Origin: Gordionus sp. m RMFG-2023 | Lineage: Eukaryota > Nematomorpha > Gordioida > Chordodea > Parachordodidae | DNA length: 64,000 nucleotides | Assembly: GCF_954871325.1 (NCBI RefSeq) | Contig: NC_088776.1 | Span: forward strand, 28,320,508-28,384,507 | Reading direction: 5' to 3' | In this document: piece by piece, positions 43,701-55,700 of the stretch | Layout: the number at the start of each line of letters is the position of its first letter | Position numbering within the stretch: the stretch's first letter is position 1 | Position numbers and translations under genes: made by a program | The notes under the pieces: model-generated | Told to the model about the DNA's origin: nothing | The model's database searches: none | What the model saw: only the letters and a program-made list of their open reading frames with translations

Positions 43701-46700
43701 GGATCGGCACTGCCCTAATTTATATTTATTTGCCCATCTTTTTTCGTTAAACAAGACTATATTTATTTAGGTATTTATATTAATAAATTTTTCTTTATAT
43801 CAAATTAATTTAATATTAATTATATAATTTACTTTAAATAGTAAAATCTGTCTAATCTGTAAAAGTTAATTAATATTTTTAAATCTCTCCCTTCAAACTT
43901 ATAGTGGTCATTTTGACAGTCATTTTAGCTTATTTGCTTTTTTAAACATTTTTTAATAGTAGTAATTGGGGACCATAACAATTTTTGACAGCCATTTTAG
44001 CTTATTTGCTTTTTTAACATTTTTTAATAATAGTAAATGCGGACCATAACCATTTATTTATAGCAGAATTTATTTCACAGGTTTTTTAAATATTGAATAA
44101 AATAAATAATAGATTTATCAATATCTATAACTACTGAAATTGAAGATTCAGATCTAGAAGAAATCACAATTGTTGAAGTGGAAAGGAAGAAAATTACAAT
44201 GTATAAACCCTTTATCACTTCTTCAGTTCAGTAGGTTTTTAAAAAATACTTTATTAGAAACGGAACGGATGAAGAAGAATAAACAATTCTTAATATCGAT
44301 TCCTTTCACTTTACAAGAACCTCAATATTCCCGTAATGATTCACCCAACATTGAAGTCTAGCTGACTTTATTAATCTGGCACAGAATAAGCTATTAAAAG
44401 ACAAGCTTTTTTAAAAAAATATCATCTTTATTTATATAGAACTATTTAAAAAGCTAAAATCAACTATTTGGTTCTCAAAAAGAGCCGTATATTTCAGTAT
44501 CTCTTTCCATTTTATATTTTCATACAATCTATTTTATTTAAATAATATTAGTAGTGCTGTAAAGTAACGTCGCTACTAAAACTACGTTATCTTTTTGAGG
44601 AAAAGGAACGTCGGGGTAACGAGTAAAGCGTTTTTTTGAGAGTAAAGCAAAGGTTACTTTTAATTTTATCTTAAAAAAATATTTTATTATATACTATGCT
44701 TTTCTAAATTTTATAAATAATTTAAGCCGAGTTTTTAATTAAGATCAACAACCAAAATTTCTTCATTTTTATTTTATTTATTATATTTTTTTTGTTTTCA
44801 TTATATTTTTGTTAATCTAATTATACTGAATCAATTAAAGTATCGTCGGTCTAGAATTGGAGTGCTCCACTTACCGTTTTTAAGATTTATGAGTTAGGAG
44901 TGGATTTTAATTGATTAATTCCATTAAATATACAAATAAAAACTAGATTTAAAAATAATCGTTTTTGACCACGTTAGAGCACTGTCAATTTTGGGATATT
45001 TTCGTATTTTTTGCTATATATGCACTATGATATTATCATTTTATAATCACCCGTTGTGCACCTTAAATTATATAAATATATATGGAAAAAATTATCAGTT
45101 AAATATTTGCATTATATATTATTCAGCTAAATTATTATTTATATGAATAAATTAAATAAATATTATGTTTATATTATATAATTTGATGATTTAAGTACCT
45201 TTTTATTGTTTTTATTTAAGTTGTCATTAATAAAATTGAAATAGAAGAGTTTTTTTGAGAGTAAAGCAAAGGTTACTTTTAATTTTATCTTAAAAAAATA
45301 TTTTATTATATACTATGCTTTTCTAAATTTTATAAATAATTTAAGCCGAGTTTTTAATTAAGATCAACAACCAAAATTTCTTCATTTTTATTTTATTTAT
45401 TATATTTTTTTGTTTTCATTATATTTTTGTTAATCTAATTATACTGAATCAATTAAAGTATCGTCGGTCTAGAATTGGAGTGCTCCACTTACCGTTTTTA
45501 AGATTTATGAGTTAGGAGTGGATTTTAATTGATTAATTCCATTAAATATACAAATAAAAACTAGATTTAAAAATAATCGTTTTTGACCACGTTAGAGCAG
45601 TCAATTTTGGGATATTTTCGTATTTTTTGCTATATATGCACTATGATATTATCATTTTATAATCACCCGTTGTGCACCTTAAATTATATAAATATATATG
45701 GAAAAAATTATCAGTTAAATATTTGCATTATATATTATTCAGCTAAATTATTATTTATATGAATAAATTAAATAAATATTATGTTTATATTATATAATTT
45801 GATGATTTAAGTACCTTTTTATTGTTTTTATTTAAGTTGTCATTAATAAAATTGAAATAGAAGAGCATTTTGAACAAAAAAAAAGAAAGAAAGAAAGAAA
45901 AATTCATAAGGTGTTCATTTTGCTAGGGGAATATTTTGACTTTGAGGAATTTTTAAAAAAAGTAAATAAAAATTAAATTATAATAATTATGAGGTATAAA
46001 TTTTTTTAAGGAAAATAAAATGAAAGCATGTGATAAATGAATTAACAGAAATAAAAATAAAGGGTGTACTTATTTTTAATTATGAATGTGCATGGCAAGA
46101 GAGGATGTATAATAAGTAAAGGGAAATTTTTTTATCTATTTTTTTACTCACTAAGAATTTCTTTTTGTTCTAATTCCCAGAATAAATTATTTGGAAATCC
46201 CCAATAATAATTCTTAGAAAATAATTCTACGGAATTTATTTTCTCAAAATTTTTAATAAATTATTTGAGGATTTTTATTCCATAGAATTTTTTCTCCTAT
46301 TTTATTAATTTTGTAATTTTTAATATCTTAAAAAACGGGGATTTTTTTCCGGGGAATTATTTTCCTAGATTCCTAAACTGGCAAAACTCATGATTTTCTA
46401 ATATAAATATAAAAAAAGACAGTTCAAATGCAAGATAATAATAGTTTATGATTGGTTAATCAAATAGGACCCCATAATAATTAAAATATTGGGCCAAAAG
46501 AAGATAGAACTTTATTTATTATTTTAAAATTAATTTTCCAATTTATTGTAAAGAGGTGGAAGGGTCTATATTTCAATCATTTCTTTTTGATACACTCACA
46601 GTGTAAATAGGATTCTGAATTTATAATAGTACCATTCTAGCAATTTTGAATAGAATTGGATGCAAAACTCAGAGGAAAGAGAAATAAAGGAGAAGCAGAT

Positions 46701-49700
46701 AAAAGTAATAGTTAAAGAATTATCGGCCTTTCAAGTTTAACTCGAAGCTAATGAGGCTATATGCTACAAGTTGTTAAAATTTTAAACAATTATTTTCGCA
46801 CATATAGAGAATATATTTATAATAATTTTCCGAATATTAAATAATTATTTATTAAATATAACACCACTAATACATGTGAGGGAATGTCTCCTTGATAAAA
46901 ACTTTAATAATGTAATTAAAATCAAATAAAAATATTTGTATAAATGCTATTTTGCTAAAATTAAATAGATGAGTTTTTTTAAAAATATATAACTGTTAGT
47001 GATTTATAAAAAAAATCTGCATAAAATGTTTATTCATCGATACTCTTTTATTGCAGATCATTATACTATAATATATAATATTATACGTAGTATTTATTGG
47101 AAAAAAGCAAAGATATAAATTCAACGATTAATTAATTTATCAAAATAAAAAAGTAAGTTTTATTAATGATAATTTAAGAGGGTTAATTATGATTTTTGAG
47201 TATCAGTTAAAATTGAAGATATTGGCCAAAAATGTGAAAATTAGAATAAAAATATCAACAGAAACCAGAGTATCGGCCGATACTGTGAATTAACAGTTGA
47301 TATCGATTTTTCTAAAGTATCAAAATTTTATATACTTAAAAAAATGCATTTATATGGGTAACAGAACTCGTTAGAATTTTTATCTATATCGGTTTCGATA
47401 CATTATAAAAATATTATTAACAAGTCTAGCGGTAATGCATTAGTCATTAATTTCGTGAATTTTTTATAGCAAATGAGTGTATGTAAGCAATAAATAATTA
47501 CCTATGCCACTAATAGTGAAACAAGGCCGAAAAGTAAACAACGAATAAGGATTTATATAATCAGTTACTTTTTTCATGCGAATTATATTTTTGAAAATGA
47601 CCCAGATAGATCCATGCTAAATAAATTTTGTAAATATAAGTAAACTTGTACAAAAAAAATCAATTATTTATTTATAAGTGGATTTGGTCAGATTACTGAA
47701 AATCTTTAATATACTACCCAAAATTAAAAATGCCAGTTTTTACTTTTGGTTGCAATGCAATGCTAAACGCGTTATTAATAGGATGAAATATTTTATGTAG
47801 TGCTGTAAAGTAACGTTGTTAAATTTTTTGAAGAAAAGTAACTCCGTTCGTTACCTTTAGGAGTGTAGCGATACCACTTTTTATAGGCCGATCCGATATT
47901 CCAGATATTAAATTGAAATCGGTAGATAACCGATCCGATATCTTATCTAATTTTGTATTCTGTAAAGATACCAATAGTTTTAATTTTTAATATACTTTTT
48001 ATTAGTATAACATCTCTAATTTTACTATACTATAACATATGTCATTTAAATATATTATAATGATCAGTTATAGTTATATTCAATTCAATTGCAATTCTAA
48101 AAGTTTATAAAATATTTTTATTGAAAAATTATTTATTTATATAATAAGTGATAAAATTAAACATTTACATAATTAGTAATAAACAAATATATTATGAAAT
48201 TTTAAATTAATATTTAAAATTAATATATCGAAGATTTCTTTTTAGAAATACCAAAATTTCCAATTTATCAGAGATCAGTCTGCGGTGATGGGGACTGTCA
48301 ATATCACTAGCATACTAAAAACAGATTCTGAAGAGATTATTGAACACTTTTTTAAACAGAATGCGAAAAAAAATTATGGCAGAATATTATTAGTTATTAT
48401 TACTACTAAAAAAATTAAACATAAAAATGGATTTCGATTTTATTTATAAAAATAAATGGTTAATTTTTGTTAAAAGCGCCATTTTTTATCGGATCTGAAA
48501 TTTTTTTAATATTTGTTGATAAGCGATATTTTAAAATGGTGAAATATCGGCCCGATCCAATATAAAATATCGGTACGTCTCTAGTTATCTTCTTCTAGAG
48601 GTAACGAGTAACGGTAACGCGTTTCTTTGTTTTGAGTAACAGTAAAAAAAACATTACTTCAAATATTTCTTTATTATAAATTACTTTTATTTATTTTTTA
48701 ATTTTATAAATAATAGGTGATGCCTTCTTTCTTATTTCAAATTTTCGTTATTAAATTTTCAGTCAAGATTATTAATCTAATTAATAATGAATCAATCAAT
48801 ATATATGTAAATTTAAATTCTTATTAATATTAGAATTTATTTTTAAAGATTATTATGTCAATTGTACATTTTCTTCAGATAAAAATAGGTAAAGCCTACC
48901 TTGGCTTTAATATGAAATATTTTTTACACCAATGAAGAAAAGGAAGAGTCGAAAGTTTACATTTTGTAAGTGAAAATTGTATCCTAACTCAAATATTTTA
49001 ACAACAATAGTAGAATAAACAAAGGCATCCTCCAAACTGTACAGCCATTTTTAAGGAAAAAGTGGGATATCTGATTATATTGGTTATAACAAGATGGAAC
49101 TCTTTCTATAACTCCGTGAAATTAATAGCCTTATTAAGGAGAATGATCACAAATTTGATGAATCTTGCAATAAATACAATTACATAAATTTTAAGATAAT
49201 GGCAAGTCGTTTATAGATGAATATAATATATAGGTTATGGAACCTGTTCCTAAGGCTCTTTCGATTTTTAGAGAGAGAGAGAGAGAAGAAAAAATGCATT
49301 TGGAAAATACTCCTACGATTATAATATTAAGAAAATGACTTTAAATAATTTCATTTTGTAAGCTACTTATTAATGCAGTGTAAGACAAAGACAAAGGGTA
49401 TACAGTTGAAGTAGTTCACAAATTATATTTTAATAATATTTTATTTCAATTGAATATATATTGTCAGCAATAATTCACTCGCTATTTAAATCAGATTGAC
49501 CCTCGCAAAACTAGAAGTCAGTGTTCCATATAAATATCAACAAGGTACCACAAGTAACTTATTTCCTGTTTGAGAAAAATATTAACAAAGAAAAGGCAAA
49601 CTTGGTTCCTTTAAAAAACAACTCGTATAGATTATTTTCTAATAAAGATTTAAAAATCTAATGAATATTCCTTTGATGATGAACTTTCTTTTTTCAAAAT

Positions 49701-52700
49701 AAAGATTATTCTTTTTTTAATAAATTCCCCAATAATATTTTATCATTATATATTATTATATAAAAAATATATTATAAATACATATTTAATTAATATTATT
49801 TTAAGCATAATTAATTTATATAATATATAAATAGGGAAAAAATATTTTTGTCCATAATATATAATTTTTAAGTAATGAGTAACCAGTTACTTTTTGATTA
49901 GCCAGTAACCGTAACGAGTAGAGATCTGCAAAGTTAGGCCCGGCCCGTACGGACTTTGGGCCGGGCTAGGGCCTAATTCTATTTTAAATAATCGGGTTCG
50001 GGCCGGGCCTAATATTTTGAAAAAAAATTTGGGCTGGGTCGGGTCGGACCTTGGAAATTTTTTTAAATATATCTAAATTTATCAATTTTATATTGAATTT
50101 TTTATTTAAAATAAAAATATTTGATTTTATTTATTGAAACTAAACGACACATAACATATGTCTTTTATTTTGAGTAATTATAAAAATTAATTTCTTTATT
50201 TAAATAAATTCGGGCCGGGAAGGTAAATTTTTTTTAAAAAAAATCGGGTTCGGGCCGGGCCTGCAAAACTTTTTAAAAAAATTTCGGGCAGGGCTTGAAA
50301 AATAGGCCCGATGCAGATTACCGGTAACACGTCTTTTTTGAAGTAATATTTACAGCACTAAATTTATGTCATAATTATAATATTAAATATAGATAAATGT
50401 TGCGCATTTAATCAGGTCGTTTTAAAAATCGACCCAAATAACCTGAGTACAGTTACAGTATAAAAATTAAAATTACCTTAAGTTTATAACCAAAAAATGA
50501 TTCATTCTGTTGTAGGTTAGATAAATATAAAGATAGGGATAGGAAAATTTCCCGGGAAATAACGGAATTTTCCTTAATATAAATATAATATTTTATTTCA
50601 AAAATTATGATTTATAATTTAATTTATTATATAACAAATTTTTAATTTCCTCGTGAGTCTTTAAACTTATTTTTATTAGTGCAACTCTTCAAAGGTAAAA
50701 TGTTAGACATTATGTTCTCATACATAATATTAATATATATTATAGAATTATTAATAATTAATAGTGTTGTAAACGAACGCGTTTTGAACTCGTTCATCTT
50801 TTATTTTTGATAAACTCTGAACGTGAACGCGTTCAAATTTAACGTTCGTTCGATTTAAAAACACATATTTTTATTTATTTTAAAAATTTAATATTGACCC
50901 GAATATTTTAAGAAAAAAGTTTTATATTTTATAATCAACTGTTTTTCATTTTTCACATTTCAATTTTTATAACACGCCATTATTAAAATTTATTAATTTG
51001 AATATTATTGTTTATATTTTAATTTAATAGATTAGCATAAGCATGGATATTATTATTTCATCATCATCTGATTCTGAAAATTCAAAAACAAATGAATAAA
51101 TATTACCATGGCCCAAATATGATAAATATTTTACAGTAACATCCTATATTGAAAGAACTAATTCAATTTACCAAATGTAAAATGTGCCCAAAAAGTATTA
51201 TATCAGTTACAATATCTTCAAGTTTTAATTTAAAACGACATTTGATTTTAATATTATTTATTTTATTTTATATAACATAACTAAGTAAAATCATTAAATT
51301 TGAAGAAATAAAGCATTTAGGCTATTTGATCCCAACAATAACGATAGTTATTTTAAAATTAAAAAAAATTAGTGGCCGAAAATATGGTCAATCATTGATA
51401 AACGCAGTATTAAACCTATCAGTATCACTATCAAATTTTACATATATTTTATTTTTTTTTTAAATTTGAACATACACTACCGGCCATATATGATTGCCAA
51501 CCATGCATTTCTTAACATTTTTCTTAAATAAGACAAATCACACAATATGAGGTTTATCAAATTTATTTATAAGTTTTAATAATATTGCATAAAATTACAA
51601 AAAATAAAAGATAGCAATTAATTAAGATCAAATTTTGGTCTCATCAATATGACCACCTTTATTCTTAATAATTGCTGCACAAATTTTTGGTAATCTTTCG
51701 ATGAGATTTTTTTAATATTCGGAAGTGATATTGTTCCATTCTCTCTGTAACACTTCCCAAAGGTGCGAATGAGAGGTTAGAAAGCTTTTTCGCGCTTGTC
51801 GATCAAGGTGATCCCATAAAAGTTCGATTGGATTGAGATCGGGAGACTGGGATGGCCAAACCCGAGAATACAGTGTTTTTGTATGTAGATTTTGTAAATA
51901 ATCTTTGCATAGCCTGGATGTATGCTTTGTGTCATTATCTTGTTCAAATAAAAAGTTATTCCCGACCAAACGCTTTCCTGGTGAAATCAAATGGTCCTCA
52001 ATGATTTGCCGGTATCCCTCCTTGTTAAGGATTCCTTTAATTTTGACAATGACCAAAGCTTTCCCACACCATAACAAACCCTCCCCCGAATTTGACTATA
52101 GGAATTATGCAGTGACCCTCATTCGCTCTCCAGCTGAGCGGAGTATATATTGCCTTCTTTTAGAACCGAAGATTTCGAATTTTGACTCATCACTCCATAA
52201 GACCTGGTACCAGTTGGCAGATGTCCAAAATTGATGTTTTCGTGCCCAGTCTAATAGCTTGAGTTTATTTTTTTGCTCAAGAGTGGCATTTGACCGCCAC
52301 CCTACCGTAAGGTTCAAAACTCCTAAGGCGACTTTTCACAGTTAAGACACTAATAGGGTTTTACCGAGTCAGATTAATCTTTGCAGCTATCTATGAGGCG
52401 ACAAGGCGTCAATTGTTTAATGATCCTTGCTATATACCTATCACCGCTTAAAGTCGTTTTGCGGAGTCTTCCAGGCCTCTGGATTCGATATTGTATTATT
52501 GTTGCGTAATCTTTTAAGTAGACTGTTCGTCGAGCTAGGGTTAATTCTCTGGCAATTCAGCGATTACTTTTACCACTTATGTGTAAATAAATTATTTTGC
52601 ATTTAGTTGGAATAGAAATTTCTCTTCCTTTAATTATTTTGGTCGAATGTTCGTTAAAATTTATAAAGACTAAAAGTTTATTTAAACAATGATTTAAAAC

Positions 52701-55700
52701 AAAAAAAAATCTAGGAATTTTTTTTTAAATAATTAAAAATGGGTATTAATAAGCAGATAATGTGATTAATGACTTTCTTCCAAAAAACAATGGGCAACTT
52801 AAAATTTTTGCTGAAAAAAACCCAATTTTACCAAATTGTTCATTTTTGACATCTTGTTTTCAAAGGCTAAAATTTCATAGAAACATTTATAGAAATTCCA
52901 AGTTTTTTTATTCTAAATATGTCTAGACAACTTAAATTAATGAATCAATTAGCTTTTACCCAAATAAGTTAAAAAAAATTTAAGTTATTACTTTTTTTAT
53001 GTAAAAATGCAAAGTGGGCAATGGCCGGTAGTCAATATATGAAGATAAATATATTCTTTCTGCAATTATACATCTAGTATTCAAGCTTCAATGGCCATAG
53101 ATAAAACTTCCACAGAACGAACCTAAAAAAATAAACTTATAGGGTTATTGAAAAAAATCATATATGCAAGAACTGTTAATTTCGAGATATCCTTTTTTTC
53201 GAGAAAGTAGAGAATGTATTGGAGGAGGATAACTTATCTCAATTTTTTGAAGCAAAGGACAAAACAATAAATGTTTTTAATGAATTCCCCAAGTTAAAAG
53301 AGTTGTTTATTAAGTATAATACCGTAATCCCCTCATCTGCCACTGTAGAGCGCGTTTTATAGCTAATGCCGTATTAGCTGTGAAGTGTTCCTGTCTATCC
53401 GATGAAAATTTTGAAAAACAATTGTTATTAAAAATTAATAAGAAAATTTTTTTACAAATAAAAATATATTTTTATTCCCTATATTATATTATATTTATAA
53501 ATTATCAAAATAAAACTATATTTTTTATCATATATTGTAATAAAAAATGTAAGACATTTATTTATAAATTTTTTTAAAAAAAAATTCATCATAAATTTTC
53601 AAACGAACGTGAACTCGTTCCTTTTTTTTGAAAGTTAAACGTGTTCGATTTTATTAGAAACAGCACTAATATTTAATGATATATTTAGATTTGATATATA
53701 AGGATCAATTTAGTGATGTTTAATTTAAATTAATAATTGCAATATTTTACTGCTTCGGAAAACTTCCAACATCCATTTTATTAAAGATAAAGTTAATAAC
53801 AAAAAAGAGTATATCAATATGCAAATATTGTCAATTGACATATAATTTCCCAAATTCAACATTAGATGTCTCAGCATATCAAAAAATGTCAAAGGTATAT
53901 TAACAGTTACAATTTAAATAAGTTGATAATAATAATTCTACTGAACAGAATATTGTAATATGTATACCAGATTCCAGTAATTCTAATAAAATAATATCCC
54001 AAAAAAACACAAATAAAAGTATTCTAGATACGTTTAAAGAAAATACCAATATAATAATGTATCAGGCACATCTTAAATTAAATCATTTTTTGACACTGTA
54101 ACTTAACAAAATCAAACACAACTTTACAGTGCGTTGGCATTAGCTACTATTTTTATGTCGAATTGCCCTTTTCATTTTGTTAAAAATAAATATTTTATCA
54201 ATTTTAAAATTAATGCGCATAGCCTATAAAATTCAATCAATTAGAAAAACATTATTAGATTTTGAATATAATAAAGTGACAAATATTATCAACAACAAAT
54301 TCGATACCTTAAAAGATTTTATTCTCATTAGCGATGGCTGAGCAAACAGTAGGGAAGAACCCATTTTATTTAAATTTATTGACACAGTATCTAGTGTTCA
54401 CACTGGTGAGTATGTAGCATCTGAGCGGATAAAGGCAATTGAAGAAATTGGTAGTAAAAAATTTATTTACTAGTAACTAATAATGCAAAGAATATAAAAA
54501 AGGAATTTTCCCGAGGAAACTTCCACTGAAAATTTACATCTCTAGAAATAAATAGACAAAGTATTTTTTGCCATTTTTTTCAATTTTTGGAATAAAATTT
54601 GAACAGCGGGTATCCCCGAATAATGTCACCTTTGGACGCCCTTTGAGTCCAATGCGAGCAAAAATGACGAGATAAATTAATTTATTAAAATTGTATCTGG
54701 TTGTTTCTCAGCTTACGTGAAGTTTTTCGACTATGACAATTATTCATTCCTTCTTCATGTAAATCAAGAATTTTCTCATGAGTAATTGGATCTATTAGAA
54801 TTCCGTGGGGTATTTGAAATTAAAATTCAAAAATAATTGTGAAAAACTAAAGTTTAACTATTTTGCAGTTGTTAAAAAGCAGATGAGGAATTCCATGGGG
54901 CATTTGAAATTAAAAATAATTGTGAAATACTAAAATCTAAACGTGTTCTTGCATATATTAAAAAACTCTACTAAAATAAGTTATGTTATGACATCTAAAA
55001 AAATCTACTAGCATAAGGAATGTTATGACCATTTAAAAAAATATACTAACAAAATATATGTTAAGACAATTTTAAAAAAATCTACTAACATACGGTATGT
55101 CATGACCATTTAAAAATTGACTAAAACTCGTAATTAAAACGGCAATATTTTTCCATTAAAGCTATTGTCTATAGAAATTAATGATCCAAAATAAGTTGTA
55201 AAATCATTGGAATCTTGAAACTAACCTTAAATTGCCGTATTAAAATTACAAAATAAATTTTTCTCGCAAACATTGGTATAATATAAAATGTAAAACCGAC
55301 GCTATTTTTGAATTTGGATAGTATATTATAGCATCAAAATATTCATAATAATCAATTTAATGCTATTAAAAGTAGCGCACTACGATACTTTTATAGAAAA
55401 AATTAGCTAATTAACACGCTGTGCCGATATAAATATAGGATCATCACTGATATTTTACGTTTTCGAAAAATATCAGCCCGATTCGATAAAACACTTCAGA
55501 TCTGATATTTTTTATTGTTTTTGGTTATTTTATGATTGTATATATTGGTATAATTTTTATTATTTTATAAATAATTTCATTAATATAATAAGGGAGAAAA
55601 ATATAATTTATTTGTTGTAATGTTTAAAAAAAATAGTTAATAAATTTTTTATACTTTATATATAAATTTTAAAGGCTCAAAAAATTCAAATTTCAATTTT

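Larger units (their letters stand above)
39016..43715. mobile_element. hAT-like element with GTGCCGAT ends and a long direct flank repeat
   Basis: The left end GGGCTGTGCCGATATT pairs with the inverse of the right end ATCGGCACTGCCC. Subterminal CGGATC motifs lie on both sides (39050-39110 and 43650-43700). The flanks repeat TAATTTATATTT exactly (39004-39015 and 43716-43727). This fits an 8-base hAT duplication (ATTTATAT) with slightly worn tips, or a 12-base repeat. The element contains other insertions, including two hAT remnants (40020-40712 and 41400-43502). Related tips are at 47858-48583 and 55421. Confidence 0.75.
44552..45865. mobile_element. hAT-like left end followed by a 0.62-kb tandem duplication
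   Basis: TAGTGCTGTAAAGTAACGTC at 44552 matches the left end of the element at 47798-50360, as do the inner AACGAGTAA motifs. The following 619 bases (44631-45249) are repeated immediately at 45250-45865. No matching right end was found, so this copy is truncated. No coding sequence remains. Confidence 0.7.
47798..50360 (+). mobile_element. hAT element with TAGTGCTGTA ends, holding two further insertions
   Basis: The tips TAGTGCTGTAAAGTAACG and TACAGCACTA are inverted. Flanking octamers ATTTTATG (47790-47797) and AATTTATG (50361-50368) agree at 7 of 8 positions, the size expected for hAT. Repeated GTAACGAGTAAC motifs lie near both ends. Inside are a degraded transposase (48895-49500) and two nested elements (47858-48583 and about 49918-50326). 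Confidence 0.85.
50762..53668 (+). mobile_element. hAT (GAACGCGTTC family) interrupted by a Tc1 element
   Basis: Tips TAGTGTTGT and ACAGCACTA are inverted, with flanking octamers ATAATTAA and ATATTTAA (7 of 8). GAACGCGTT motifs sit inside both ends. Coding traces are MDIIISSSSDSEN (51043) and LKELFIKYNTVIPSSATVER (53297-53350). The latter is the hAT dimerisation motif, followed by a frame change. It is the longer sister of 28861-29873. Without the Tc1 it is about 1.35 kb, so it is itself a deletion derivative. Confidence 0.85.
50534..54544 (+). mobile_element. hAT element split by a second hAT, itself split by a Tc1
   Basis: The left end (50534-50665, with GGAAAATTTCCCGGGAAATA) is the inverse of the right end of the element at 56735-58126. 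The right end near 54500-54544 (AATTTACATCTCTA) matches the same family. Its plus-strand transposase N-terminal half lies at 53930-54470. The element is interrupted by the hAT at 50762-53668. The exact target duplication could not be read. Confidence 0.7.
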
